NCBI GenBank assembly: GCA_016617855.1
Contig: JAECUM010001134.1
Coordinates: 62,001 to 126,000 of the forward strand
From: Megalonaias nervosa
Taxonomy: Eukaryota; Mollusca; Bivalvia; Unionida; Unionidae
Reading direction: 5' to 3'
Length of the DNA: 64,000 nucleotides
Program-made: the position numbers and the translations under genes
The notes under the pieces: generated by a model
What the model saw: only the letters and a program-made list of their open reading frames with translations
The model's database searches: none
What the model was told of the DNA's origin: nothing
Part shown: piece after piece, positions 38,956 through 48,122 of the stretch
How positions within the stretch are numbered: the stretch's first letter is position 1
Layout: every line of letters starts with the position of its first letter

Positions 38956-39099
38956 TTCTGTTTAGAATTTCACTGCACATCATTTTTATTCAGTAATAGA
39001 AACACCCAAATCTCTGACCGTTCATCTTTTTCTCGATCTTTATCTTGTCATGTATACGAGGCTTGTAGTAGAAGAGGAAACTATGCTTTCACCATGAAT

Positions 39100-39215
39100 G
39101 TAAAGTGAATTGTATGCTGAGTCTAGGAAATCGATGAGTTTTTTCTTGTTTCAATCAAGATGTTTTTCCTGCTTCACGAGGCTTGCTTGGAACTTTGTTT
39201 GTGGAAGAATACGTT
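39100..39215 (-). pseudogene. old Polinton (copy 2): small core-type protein, left part, cut by copy 1
   Basis: 39155-39209 aligns with 48245-48299 of copy 1 (GATGTTTTTCCTGCTTCACG versus GATATTTTTGCCTGCTCTCA). The alignment resumes exactly at 62065 after removing copy 1 and one TSD copy, and the 25 bases across the junction have equal length in both elements. Confidence 0.8.
39210..39215. repeat. target site duplication, left (TACGTT)
   Basis: Six bases directly before the left TIR, repeated after the right TIR with one transition. Confidence 0.85.
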
Positions 39216-39677
39216 AGTAGTGAAGGGGGACTATATACGGACAATGGGACTTTGATGTTAAAAAAGAATGTTTGGAATATACGGGCAAGGGGAATTTAAC
39301 ATGGGTAGAACGATAAACGGACAAGGCAAATTTAACATGGGTGGGACTATATACGGACAATAGGAATTGAACAAGGGTGACGTCACGGTATTGGACACTG
39401 GGGAAACAATGGCAACAATGTTGCAAGTGGCTGACCTCAATCGGGCGGAACAATGTGGCAAGGGGTTGACCTGAATACGCGTTACTCTAGGGACAAATTG
39501 TGACACAGACATAGAGACGTGGTTAGAGACAGGGTTAGAGACGTAGACAAACATAGATTGATCGACATAAATCTATCACTCAAACAACTATACAACCGAC
39601 TAAAAACTTTTGTAGGCAAGAGAGAATAGCTATCTTTTAGAGGCAATGGAGTGGCCCAGAAAAGGGCATTTGGGTTT
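39216..39677 (+). repeat. left TIR of Polinton copy 1
   Basis: About 462 bp, inverse of 61597-62058. The outer 150 bp is made of four units of about 36-44 bp starting ATATACGG(A/G)CAA. The inner edge holds a histone-type 3' signal oriented outward. Confidence 0.93.
39631..39677 (-). terminator. histone-type 3' end signal 1 (left TIR, for gene c), slightly decayed
   Basis: On minus: CCCAAA, then TGCCCT-TTTC-TGGGCC (39653-39668), then about 14 nt later CTAAAAGATA (about 39630-39640). Outer and inner base pairs are each lost relative to the perfect right-TIR copy; otherwise it has the same layout. Confidence 0.7.
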
Positions 39678-39817
39678 CTTCTTCTTGTTCTTCTAATTTC
39701 TCTCTTCTCTTCTTCTCCTCCTGCAACTTCTCATCTTCTCCATCACATTTTTGTCTTCTTCTTCAAATTCTCTTTCTCCTTCTCCTTTTCCTCCTCTTGT
39801 TTCCTTTTCTCATTCTC

Positions 39818-40069
39818 CTACTCTTTTTCAATCTTTTCATTCCATCTTCTAGTTTTCTCTTTTTCCTCTTTGTCCTCCTTGTCCTCCTTTTCCTTTTTTA
39901 TCATGTCTCTCAATATTTCTTTCCATTTCTTCAAATTATTAATCTCCATTTTTAATCTGTGCGGGCTATAAGCACCATACTCTAATCTGATGAGCATCTC
40001 TTCCACCATTCCAATGATACCCACCACCTCTTGCAATTTCATCATCTTGTCCATGTGGTTTGAAGCCAT
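39818..40069 (-). CDS. short charged protein c (three-member tandem family)
   Basis: Read from the ATG at 40069, 83 codons to an in-frame stop. The N-terminus (MDKMMKLQEVVGIIGMVEEM) aligns with protein b (ISKLMELQMHLEYATRLLDE) in spacing of K-x-M-x-L-Q and the (V/L)(E/D)E(M/L) end. The C-terminal half is a dense Lys/Glu helix (KKEKEDKEDKEEKEKTRRW), a likely coiled coil. A K/E-rich frame continues past the stop toward the 3' signal, so the stop may be secondary. Upstream is the shared promoter block (40098-40152); downstream the TIR stem-loop. Function unknown. Confidence 0.55.
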   Translation of the reverse strand: MASNHMDKMMKLQEVVGIIGMVEEMLIRLEYGAYSPHRLKMEINNLKKWKEILRDMIKKEKEDKEDKEEKEKTRRWNEKIEKE

Positions 40070-40097
40070 TTTTTATTCCGTGTTGAATGGCGCGAAT

Positions 40098-40152
40098 GGC
40101 GAACGCTCCACTTTATGTCTCAAGCACGGACGTGAAGGAAAATATCCCCTCT
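40098..40152 (-). promoter_or_regulatory. shared promoter block of gene c
   Basis: On minus: GATATTTTCC, TTCACGTCCGTGCTTGAG, then ACATAAAGTGG as a TATA-like box about 50 bases before the ATG. Gene a has the same block (GATGTTTTCTATCGCGTCCG, CATATAAAT at 45396-45435) and gene b a divergent one. Confidence 0.55.
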
Positions 40153-40194
40153 CACCAGCTACCCACATCACTTACCAAACAATCCACTGAGATA

Positions 40195-40254
40195 GCAGTG
40201 CTAACTTAAAATAAATGTTTTACAAGTCAACACATTAATACCAAACATACAAGT

Positions 40255-40300
<46 letters not shown>

Positions 40301-40510
40301 AAGCGCACGCACACACATACACATACACACACAAACAAAAACACTATTTTTTGTGTTTAGGGACAAGTGTTTTTTGTTAAGGATAAAACAAACACACACA
40401 CAAACATACGTGCATATCCTCACACACACAAAAACACACTATTATTTCCTGCAGAGACAAGGGTTTTTTGTTAAGGAAAAAACAAACACAAACGCGCGCA
40501 CACATACACA

Positions 40511-40543
<33 letters not shown>

Positions 40544-40560
40544 TATATGATTGGGAATTT
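40195..40560. repeat. (AC)n microsatellites and a 108-bp duplication
   Basis: Three (AC)n tracts (40255-40300, 40390-40435, 40515-40541). The phrase TTTTTTGTTAAGGA(T/A)AAAAC is repeated at 40370 and 40468 with flanking text. It lies between genes b and c, upstream of gene c's promoter. Confidence 0.9.
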
Positions 40561-40563
40561 AAT

Positions 40564-40612
40564 CAGTCTCTTTTCTAGAAATTTGGCTAGCCCTGAGAAG
40601 GGCTGTTTTTTT
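40564..40612 (-). terminator. histone-type 3' end signal 2 (for gene b)
   Basis: On minus: AAAAAACA, then the perfect 6-bp stem AGCCCT-TCTC-AGGGCT (40589-40604), then about 13 nt later TAGAAAAGAGAC (40565-40576). Loop is TCTC instead of the usual TTTC. Matches the metazoan histone layout: A-rich flank, 16-nt stem-loop, purine-rich downstream element. Confidence 0.8.
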
Positions 40613-40990
40613 CTAACTCCAAATGCACCTGGTTAATGCTGGGACCTTCCAGGCCGGGCACCAGACACGCATCGCCGACTCAAGTCATTGTTCCAATTGA
40701 CAATTGTGGCTGGGAGCGCAGAGGCCGCTTGAGCAGCTTCAGAACCCCAATCTTCAGTTTATTGGATTTTGAAGTGTCTCTCCTTTGCTATCCTTCGTCC
40801 TGCCTGTGGATGTTATGGTCTCCTTACTTGTAGGGGTCGCTGAGGCTCCCATCCTTGCCCCCGCCTGTCCAATTATTCTTCCCGATTTTCGATTTGAGGG
40901 ATCGCGGCTCTCGATACTGGTTGTGGCTGTGACTGACGTTGTTGTGGACGTGATAGCGTCCCCACCTCAGGCTTGACCTCACACGTTTGC

Positions 40991-41173
40991 CTAAGTATGA
41001 AGTGAGGCAAGATCTGTCTTTTCTTCTCCTTCTGCTCTTCTTTCTTCTTGTTTTTCCTCCTCTTCTTCAATTCTGGCTTGCTGGTGGATCGCTTCTATAG
41101 CTAGCTCGTCTAGCAGGCGTGTGGCATACTCCAGGTGCATTTGGAGTTCCATCAATTTTGAAATTCTACTCAT
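40991..41173 (-). CDS. short charged protein b (tandem family), probably frameshifted
   Basis: ATG at 41173, 60 codons: MSRISKLMELQMHLEYATRL, then LLDELAIEAIHQQARIEEEE and an E/K/R-rich tail. Near 41040-41070 another minus frame takes over (KKRRKNKKKEEQKEKKRQIL) and stays open to 40873, so the natural C-terminus is probably basic and a frameshift has occurred. TATA box TATATAAT at 41217-41226, with an ATG 45-50 bases downstream. The 3' signal lies at 40589-40604. Function unknown; paralogous to genes a and c by the N-terminal helix. Confidence 0.55.
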   Translation of the reverse strand: MSRISKLMELQMHLEYATRLLDELAIEAIHQQARIEEEEEKQEERRAEGEEKTDLASLHT

Positions 41174-41206
41174 GTTGATACGTCAACGTTGGGTAGCCAG
41201 ACTGAC

Positions 41207-41262
41207 GAACGCTTCACATTATATAACTGAAGCGTTTCCAGGAAGGAAAACACCCACTTACA
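41207..41262 (-). promoter_or_regulatory. promoter block of gene b
   Basis: On minus: GTGTTTTCCTTCCTGGAAAC, GCTTCAGT, then TTATATAATGTGAAGCG. The TATA box is canonical and GTGAAGCGTTCGTCA after it parallels GTGGAGCGTTCGCCA in gene c. Confidence 0.6.
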
Positions 41263-41490
41263 CAAAAAACTAACAATACCCACACCAAACCAAAAACATG
41301 GAACACGCGGACCTAAAAGAAACACTCACGTCCGGTTTTTACCTACAAGCACACTTTATTACCACTCATACATATAAAAACACATAGACTATCTTACAAG
41401 CCAGGGAATCGACGTGTTTATAGGCACACTTCTTTTTTTATCTACAGACAAACACAAATACAGACAAATTTTTTGGCAATTGAGGAGTAT

Positions 41491-41535
41491 GTCTTTTCTC
41501 GATTGTTGGGGTAGCCCTGAAAAGGGCTGTTTTGT
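41491..41535 (-). terminator. histone-type 3' end signal 3 (for gene a), perfect
   Basis: On minus: CAAACAAAAC, then AGCCCT-TTTC-AGGGCT (41513-41528), then ACCCCAACAAT and GAGAAAAGA (41492-41500), 12 nt after the stem. Stem, TTTC loop, flanks and downstream purine element all match the animal histone mRNA consensus. Confidence 0.85.
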
Positions 41536-41640
41536 TTGGGGTTGTGGCAATCTCGTATCGGCTAAGATTGCGTCCCCGTCTGGCTGCAGGCTTTCCCACA
41601 GGATAGGGTCTGCTTCTTCGGAAGGAGAACTCCTTGATAT

Positions 41641-41832
41641 TTACTCGACAGTCCACAAAGCCTCTGTCTGGCTCCTGCTGTTGTTTTTGTTGTTGTTGCT
41701 GCTGCTTCTGAAGTCTGTACTTCTCTGTCCATTCTTCTCGCTTCTTTTTCTTTCTTCTCTGAAGACCTCTACTATTAGGTCTTGTGCCACTTTCAACATC
41801 CTGACATTTTCAATCTCTTCAGGCTTGGGCAT
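41641..41832 (-). CDS. short charged protein a (tandem family), separated from its promoter by a LINE
   Basis: ATG at 41832, 63 codons: PEEIENVRMLKVAQDLIVEV then FREERKRSEK and an S/N-rich run (a CAG/CAA-type repeat read in this frame). The LxxAxxLIVEV segment aligns with protein b's LEYATRLLDEL. Another frame downstream encodes a basic stretch (RRSRPYPVGKPAARRGRN). A TAG in the third frame lies 34 nt before the stem-loop, so the true end may have been frame-shifted. If the LINE is removed, the TATA box falls only about 22 bases before this ATG, so translation may begin at the inner Met (MLKVAQDL). Confidence 0.5.
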   Translation of the reverse strand: MPKPEEIENVRMLKVAQDLIVEVFREERKRSEKNGQRSTDFRSSSNNNKNNSRSQTEALWTVE

Positions 41833-42378
41833 CAGGTTTTGCCTAACACGATGAATTATAGTGGCATTCGTACATTAAGTACATGTGCCACTGGTTAATT
41901 CCTACACCACAGGATGTTAATTATTCCTTAGGGAATGAAATCAATGCCACATTCGCTGTTAATTTAGCCGACAATAAGTTCCAAGCTGCCTGAATGGTAG
42001 GCATTCATGAGTGGGGATAGTCCCAGAACACACTCATGTTTTTCAGTCCAGCTCTAGCATAGGGTGAGTGGGAGTAGTACCATCACTCACTCGCGTATTT
42101 GGTTATTAGCAAGTTTGGAATTAGTGCGTGCATTGCACGCTTATTGGTTTTGGTGTCCGGTCGAGGAAAAGGGTGGCGTAGACCAGGAAGGGAGGCGCCA
42201 AGCCGCAGGGCGGTGTCCGGTGTTTCCAGGGTGTTGGTCTAAAAGATGGTCGTCTTACACGGACTAAGAATTTGGATATAAACTCTGTGCTGTTTTTTTA
42301 CGTTAAATTTAAGAATTAAGTAGGTAAAACCTCGGATGACAGGAAGTTTGTTTACTAGTGATTTTGTCACCTTGTGTG

Positions 42379-43178
42379 ACTGGCCCAGATGGTCCTGGGC
42401 TTAGACCACCTTATACGAGATATTGTTTTGGGGTCTTACTGGGTGTGTTTTATTTGGGGCCAATCGGTCTTGGGGTGTGTTGACCTGTGATTATTTGGGA
42501 CCGATTAATTACGTAGATAAGGTTTTTTTCCCGCCTTGTGCAGCGGGGCCTGATGGTCATTGGACTTTTGACCACCTTATATTGGCTATTTGGGGCCTTA
42601 TTGTGTGGCTGGCCCTGTTGGTCCTGATGTTCGGACTACCGTATTCTAATGAAGTGGCTGTCATCTTTTGGTTGAGAGTAGTTAGAGTGATAAGGTTAAA
42701 TTAGAGGAGTCGTTTAGTAGGTTATTTGGGAGAAAGCAGGAGGCGGAATAAGAAAGGGGGATATAGAGGTATAAGTAAACTTGTTTTTTTTTTTAGAGCT
42801 TTGACTTAGGTGGTGGTTTAGTTATGGTTGCGGCTTTAGTTTTTGGGAGGGACAGACGCCTTCGCTGAATAATATCAGGTTCCAGTGTGACTTATCAAAG
42901 ACGTCCATCCCATGGTTGAGCCGTTTTTGTGATAACCTTATTTACTCGTATAGTTTATAGGTATGGTTAATTTATTTACGCGTGTTGCGCTAATGGGGTG
43001 TTACGCGTTTTTGGAGATATCTCTTAAGTTGTTCCACGAGGTTTGACTTAGGTGGTGGTTTGGTTAATGTTCTGGCTTTAGTATCTTTGGGAGGGACACA
43101 CGCCTTCGCTGAATAATCAGGTCCCAGTGTGACTTACCAAAGACGTCCACCCCATGGTTGAGCCGTTTTTTGTGATGA
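42379..43178. repeat. tandem repeats in the 3' region of the LINE
   Basis: 42798-42934 and 43041-43178 are two copies (spacing 243 bp) of a block with TTTGACTTAGGTGGTGGTTT and CACGCCTTCGCTGAATAA. 42379-42640 holds degenerate copies of GGTCNTGGNCTTNGACCACC with about 163-bp spacing. Confidence 0.8.
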
Positions 43179-43800
43179 TCTTAGCGTTTTTAATTACTGA
43201 AGTTTTTAATTAAACTCCTTTTGTTGCCTGACAGGGTATGTTTATAGAGAGTTAGATTTTTTCTTTAAGCCCGGTTTCATTTAGGAAATTTAGAATGATT
43301 TTATAAGTTGTGTTAATGTTGATGTTGTTTTTGTCTAGGAACTCTGGGTATGTTTTTGGGGATCCAATTTCTTTTTGTGCGTTTTGAAATTTATTTCAGG
43401 CCAACTGATGTTTAGAGCAGTCATTGAAAATATGATGGAGGTCTTCTATAGTGCGGCAGTGATAGCTGTTGATATTAGTAGGTTTTGGCCCTAGATATTT
43501 ACCAAAGCTGCCGGCGAGTTTTGTTTTGTCCGTCATGATTCGATTTATGATTTTTTGGTCCATACTGTTAAGTTTGGGTGGTTTCATGGCCTTATTTACT
43601 TCCTTTAGGGTGGAGTATAACTTTCTACCCTTGAGGGTAGCATTCCAGTACTCCTGCCACTTGTTGTTGATGTATGTTTTAACTAAGCTTTGGGCTTCTG
43701 TGATGCTATATTTTAGTGGGGCTGGGTTAGGGTCTCCTAATTTTCTTTTGGCTACTTTGTCAGCTTGTTCGTTGCCAGGGATTCTTATATGCGATGATAT

Positions 43801-44154
43801 CTACATAAATTCCACGATTTGGTTTTTGGTGGATAGTTCTTTAAGCAGATGGTAAACCCTGGTAAGGAATGTTTCTCCTGATTTAGTGTTGTTTGTTTTT
43901 ATTGATATTATTACACTAAGGGAGTCGCTGGTGATTACTGCTTTTGGGATGTTGTTTTCTAAGACCCAGTTTAATGATTCATTGATTGCCCAGAACTCAG
44001 TTGTATATGTAGAGCAGTGGTCTGGTAATCTGGTTCCCATCTGTATGTTAAGTTCTTGGATTACCACTGCTGCTGCTGTTATGGGTGGCTCTGGTGTTTT
44101 AGATCCATCAGTGTATATTTTAGCGAAAATGGAGTAGGTGTCAAGTGTGACCAT
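43801..44154 (-). pseudogene. LINE RNase H domain
   Basis: IYTDGSKTPE (first catalytic Asp), YTTEFWAINESLNW (catalytic Glu) and ITSDSLSVIISIK (second Asp) are present in order. Open frame of about 117 codons to a stop at 43801. A further frame at 43396-43587 reads NSMDQKIINRIMTDKTKLAG and CRTIEDLHHIFNDC, the Cys/His tail seen after RNase H in this group. Confidence 0.88.
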
Positions 44155-44646
44155 TGTAATGTTTGTTTTTAGTTACGCTCCTGTTCCAATTTGTTTCCAT
44201 ATTCGGTGGCTTTAGTGTTAATCCTTGGTTTAGGGTTCACCCAAGGGGCTTGGTCTGAGGGTTTCGTGTCTCCCTCCTGTTGTTCCAAAATAGGCAAATT
44301 TTTTCTCAGTTCTAGGATTTGTTTTCCAACTGATATGTTTGGTACTAGGTTTCGACTAAACGTTTTGTTACATTTGCTAATGGCCATTTTTGTGGGATGC
44401 GTATTTGGATGCGATATTAGCCGGATTGAATATCTGAGTAGCATTTCTTGTCTTTTCAGCCTTGGTGGTAGTTCTTCAGTGAGTACTTGAGAGTTCGTCT
44501 AGGGAGGTTGAGGGTAGTGTGCCAGTGGAGACAGCACCATAGTCCAGTTTCGATCTTGTAAGTGCTCTATAAATAGTTAGCATTGTTTCTTGGTTGGATC
44601 CCCATGTTGTTGCTTTAATGTTTCTTAATAAATTTAGGTCTTTATT

Positions 44647-45390
44647 TTAATTTTTTGTAAGGTGTTCAATGTGCTGTTTCCAGCCAAGGTGGCTATCAAA
44701 ATACATGCCTAGGAATTTTACCATCTTGACATATTTAATTATCTGATTTTGAATGTATACTTTAGGGTAGCTAAGGTTGTTGTTACGTTTGAGGGTGAAA
44801 ATGACTGCTGTTGTTTTATCATGAGAGATTTTGAACACCCATTTATCCGCCCATCTCCTTATGTTGTCTAACCTTTGCTGGATTTCTGAGATGACTTGGT
44901 TGCTAGCGGGGTTGCCTGATCTCCAAATGCTGCCATCATCAGCAAATTGCGAGATGTTTACCTTTTTTGAGGTGAGGTTTTTATCCAGGTCGTTGATCAT
45001 GATATTGAAAAGTGTAGGACTGAGCACGCTTCCTTGTGAGGTGCCATTTTCTAAGGGGTACTCTTCTGAATAGGTGTTTCCTACTTTAGTGGTAATTTTT
45101 CGACCTGTCAGGAAGTTTTCAATCAGGTTAAACAAGCGACCAGTAATTCCGAAGTGGTTTAGTTTGGCAAGCAATCCTTTAGTCCAGACAAGGTCAAATG
45201 CCTTTTCTAGGTCAAGGAAAACAGCTATTAGGTTTCTATGTGATTTCCTTTTAGAGTTGAAAGCTAGTTTTATATCCGCTTCTAGTCTTAACAGCTGATC
45301 AGTGGTGGATCGCTTGTTACGAAAGCTACATTGATTTTCCGAAAGTAGGTTGTTACTTTCCAGATGGTGTTTTATGGCCCGACTAGAGAC
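44647..45390 (-). pseudogene. LINE reverse transcriptase domain
   Basis: Open for about 247 codons with RT motifs in order: FRNKRSTTDQLLRL, AVFLDLEKAFD (motif A), NGTSQGSVLSPTLFNIMIND (motif B), QFADDGSIW (motif C, FADD variant), DKTTAVIF and MVKFLGMYFDSHLGWKQHI. It has no start codon because the element is truncated upstream; the endonuclease and ORF1 are missing. The frame shifts near 44640 into the connecting region (44169-44444). Confidence 0.92.
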
Positions 45391-45395
45391 CAACC

Positions 45396-45435
45396 CGATT
45401 TATATGTCACAAGCACGGACGCGATAGAAAACATC
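45396..45435 (-). promoter_or_regulatory. promoter block of gene a, split off by the LINE
   Basis: On minus: GATGTTTTCTATCGCGTCCG, TGCTTGTGACATATAAATCG. It matches gene c's block base for base over most of the first 28 positions. The LINE begins about 5 bases after it. Confidence 0.6.
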
Positions 45436-45563
45436 TCTACGATTTTTGGGTAGGAACGCTATAGCTCATCTCATCGCGAGGGATAGAGAGAGAAGTGAAA
45501 GAGCATAGATAGTGATAAAAAAATTTAAAACAAACCACCAGCAATCCTTTTTTTGATAAAATT

Positions 45564-45569
45564 TTTATT
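45564..45569 (-). terminator. polyadenylation signal AATAAA downstream of the protease gene
   Basis: AATAAA on minus about 140 bases after the protease stop, in an A/T-rich stretch. It shows that this transcript class uses ordinary polyadenylation, unlike genes a-c. Confidence 0.55.
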
Positions 45570-45708
45570 CAACCAACAATTAACCAACACATAATATAAC
45601 AACACATTTTTTCAAATAACTAATTTTTAACACGGTTGACAACATTGTGAAGTCAAGTTAGACTTCCACTGCTGGAGGTCATTTGGCCATTAATGTACAC
45701 AGCGTTTC

Positions 45709-46149
45709 TTAGCTAAAGACAAGAGATATCCATAATCCATAAAACAATCTATCTACTTTTTCATCATTTCTTGAACAGTCACGATCAAAATAAGTCACAA
45801 AATTTTCTAAGGGATATCCAAGACTGCGTTGATGAAGAAAATACACACAATATTGTCCACACACCATGGAATCTCTGACTTGTAATTTCACATTATTGAA
45901 GCGAGTTGCCTGGGCATTTCTTTTCATAAAGTCGATGATGACGTCTTCCAAAGGTGGTAAACCATACGAATCAAAATACTCCTCACAGGAATCGTGGGGA
46001 ATGTAGAAGGCTACCCAGTAGGTTCCTGGGAGATGACTGTCGTCCGTGTTGATGACATAAGCTTGATGGTCTTTAGGTTTGCGATGAGGAAGTTCATCTT
46101 TAGCGCACACGACAGGATACCAAGAAGCGGTGTACGAACTGTTTTTCAA
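45709..46149 (-). CDS. adenain-like cysteine protease (virion maturation), inactivated
   Basis: Open frame of 146 codons; the family usually has about 170-200, so the N-terminus probably lies in another frame up to about 46200. Seen: LPGTYWVAFYIP, EEYFDSYGLPP and DSMVCGQYCVYFLHQR. In adenain-type proteases the triad is His-Glu/Asp-Cys. The Cys in CGQYC and the acidic residue in the YFDSYG block are present, but where the family has HW this copy has YW (TAC for CAC). In the intact virus-like element the enzyme would cleave capsid precursors. Neighbour order matches Polintons. One transition therefore probably disabled it. Confidence 0.9.
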   Translation of the reverse strand: MKNSSYTASWYPVVCAKDELPHRKPKDHQAYVINTDDSHLPGTYWVAFYIPHDSCEEYFDSYGLPPLEDVIIDFMKRNAQATRFNNVKLQVRDSMVCGQYCVYFLHQRSLGYPLENFVTYFDRDCSRNDEKVDRLFYGLWISLVFS

Positions 46150-46205
46150 AAGGTAATAAAGTTCCCAGGTATCAATTTTCTTTTGCTTTTTCTTTTTTTA
46201 AACAG

Positions 46206-46610
46206 GTAATGATAAGTTATCAATTCAATCCTGACTTTTTGCTTGAAAATCTCTGTCAAGTAAATGTCTCTTCGCTTCGTCTCCGTACTCTGGGCCAAGA
46301 GGGATTCGATACGATGCATCTCTAGAGCAGTCAATGGAGGGGATGAATGATCACGCAAGTCTTTACACCACTGATGCAACACTGCTTTTCCGAGATGAGA
46401 CCCCAAGCGTCATCCAGATACTCGTCCAAATCTTCTTCTTGACTCATCATCATACATTTATCGTGTTTAATTTGACTGGGATGATCGTTTTGACATCCAT
46501 AGCAATTTTTCTTGGTCAACCCTGTTATTATTTCTGCCAGGTGTTTGGAAAAACAGGAAAGTAAATGTTGTTCTGGTTCTGGCCATCTGGACATTACCAT
46601 CACCTCTTCG
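46206..46610 (-). pseudogene. small Cys/His protein upstream of the protease (Polinton-conserved, unknown function)
   Basis: 46603-46331 reads NCYGCQNDHPSQIKHDKC, a probable zinc-binding C-x2-C-x4-H-x6-H-x2-C pattern, followed by acidic EEDLDEYLDDAW. A second frame (46406-46200) continues with LTALEMHRIESLLAQSTETK and the end of the protein, so there is a frameshift near 46390. I recall the CYGC...HPSQ pattern from other Polinton copies; no function is known to me. Confidence 0.65.
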
Positions 46611-46711
46611 TCTTTGTCTTTTTTGGTGGGTAGTTCTACTTCAACGATATCCTCAAATCTATTTCCAAAGATTCTCCAGCCTTAAAAGAGGGATAAGAGT
46701 CTTCCAAAGCT

Positions 46712-48027
46712 TCTAATAGTCTAGAACTTCTCTTAAACTGTTGATTTCTATCGTATTGTCGAATTCGGCATACAAGATGACGTTCACCATCTCGGGTAGA
46801 GCTGTAGCAAACTGAAGTTCCACACGAAGCTGACCAGATTTTATAGGGTGGAAAAGTCCCTCGTCGCTGCCTTGGTGTGGAGTGAAATTAAAAGCTCACA
46901 AAGCGTAACCTCCTGCATAATCCTCGTACGAAATGCCGCGACTGCTGTTGGTCACTAGCTGTCCGGTAGCTTCGTACAGGTACAAGTACGACCTCAAGTA
47001 ATTCTTCTTGTCAAAGTCAGGATCGAAGGGTCTGGCACACAAGGTCTTGCCATCTCGACCTACTTCAAACTTCAACACGTTGTAATGCTCAAACTTGAAA
47101 GGATTTTGATCGGGTGCTCCGTTGAGGGATGCATTGCTAACGATGCCATTGATTAAACGTTTGGGTAACTATCGTTGGAACAGATAATCTTCGATTTCTT
47201 GGATCGGAGTACAGCGGCAATGGTGAAAGTTTTCACTTCCACTCGTTGTATGGGATAATTGGCGGTCGTTCTGCTCAAAGTGTGACTGATGTCGTTTCCA
47301 CACTTTAGGTAACAATTCCACCGAAGCACGTAGAGTCTGGCTTCTTCGATGACTGTTTTGTAATTGGCAGCATCAGCTATCAAATGGAAAGCGGTACTGC
47401 TGAGATTGAGTCTCAATCGGATATCTGTTACGTTCAGCAAATACTTCTCTTGTACCACATGTCCAAATGCAAACGATCCATGAGTTCTCAACTCTGTCCA
47501 TCCTTGATTTTGTTTCGTCGTACGTTGAATCCCACATTGTGGTTTGGCTCTTTATCTGTAATCAAAACGGTGTCTTTAAATTTCCCTACTGTGTCAGGTT
47601 TACATACCACGCTAGCATTCAGATGGGTGTTTTTGACTTCTTTTCCGTACGTCAAGAGATTTTCCAGGTACGTTCGGTAAGGGTAACTATTCATGCTGCT
47701 ACTGACCAGTTTGTTATTCAAGTAATCCACTTCACTGAACAAGGAATGCATGAAATTGTTGACGGGAGCTACTTCCTCATTGCCGTCTTTAGAATATCCA
47801 GTCGGATCGAGAACTTTGACTTTCAAGTATAAGTAACTCCTATTCAGATCGATATAATCTACGGGCTATCCTTTGATTTCAAATTCGATAGGGCCTGAGG
47901 TTGTCAAAGAGGAGATGGGATGAAATTCTACCCATTGGGATTCTTGCATCACCATCATCATAGTGGGTGGCATGGCAAACAGATCCAGTTCCGACCTGGA
48001 ACATTCGCAAGACTCTCGGTGCATCAT
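46712..48027 (-). pseudogene. major capsid protein, double jelly-roll type (F54H12.2-like)
   Basis: Start at about 48027 with CSRSELDLFAMPPTM soon after. Then GPIEFEIKG, EVAPVNNFMHSLFSEVDYLN, SSSMNSYPYRTYLENLLTYG (47826-47488), NVTDIRLRLNLSSTAFHLIA, YPIQRVEVKTFTI (47491-47153), DPDFDKKNYLRSYLYLYEAT and YEDYAGGYAL (47078-46896), and a C-terminal VNVILYAEFDNTIEI ending near 46712. The blocks fall in several frames, with at least four frame changes or stops. These are conserved blocks of the Polinton major capsid protein; about 440 codons, a usual length. Order penton - small core protein - MCP - protease is the Polinton arrangement. Confidence 0.88.
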
Positions 48028-48122
48028 TTGTCTGTTTAATAATCAAAAACGTCTAATTCTCGAATGGTTCTTCTTTTTTTGGTCTTTCTAGCTCTGGGTA
48101 TGTGAAGGCCTCTGGAGGGGTG

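Larger units (their letters stand above)
41853..45391 (-). mobile_element. I-clade non-LTR retrotransposon (LINE with RNase H), 5'-truncated
   Basis: On minus it encodes RT (44647-45390), a connecting region, RNase H (43801-44154) and a C-terminal Cys/His segment (43396-43587), then a repeat-rich 3' region. RT followed by RNase H defines the I group (I, Nimb, Outcast and relatives). Proposed duplication AACACGAT (41845-41852) / AACCCGAT (45392-45399), one mismatch; ends are therefore tentative. It sits inside the 5' part of gene a of the Polinton. Confidence 0.85.

Noticed and set aside
36757..39215. Left part of copy 1 rather than a second Polinton
   Set aside because: It lies outside the TIR and target duplication of copy 1 and repeats genes already present inside copy 1.
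39258..39554. Protein-coding gene in the left TIR (98 codons) and its twin at 61716-62126
   Set aside because: The frame exists in both TIRs only because they are copies; it runs through the iterons and the stem of the terminal repeats and shows no domain.
39631..41535. True histone genes near the stem-loops
   Set aside because: No histone fold or known histone N-terminal motif is seen in any frame; the encoded proteins are short charged helices.
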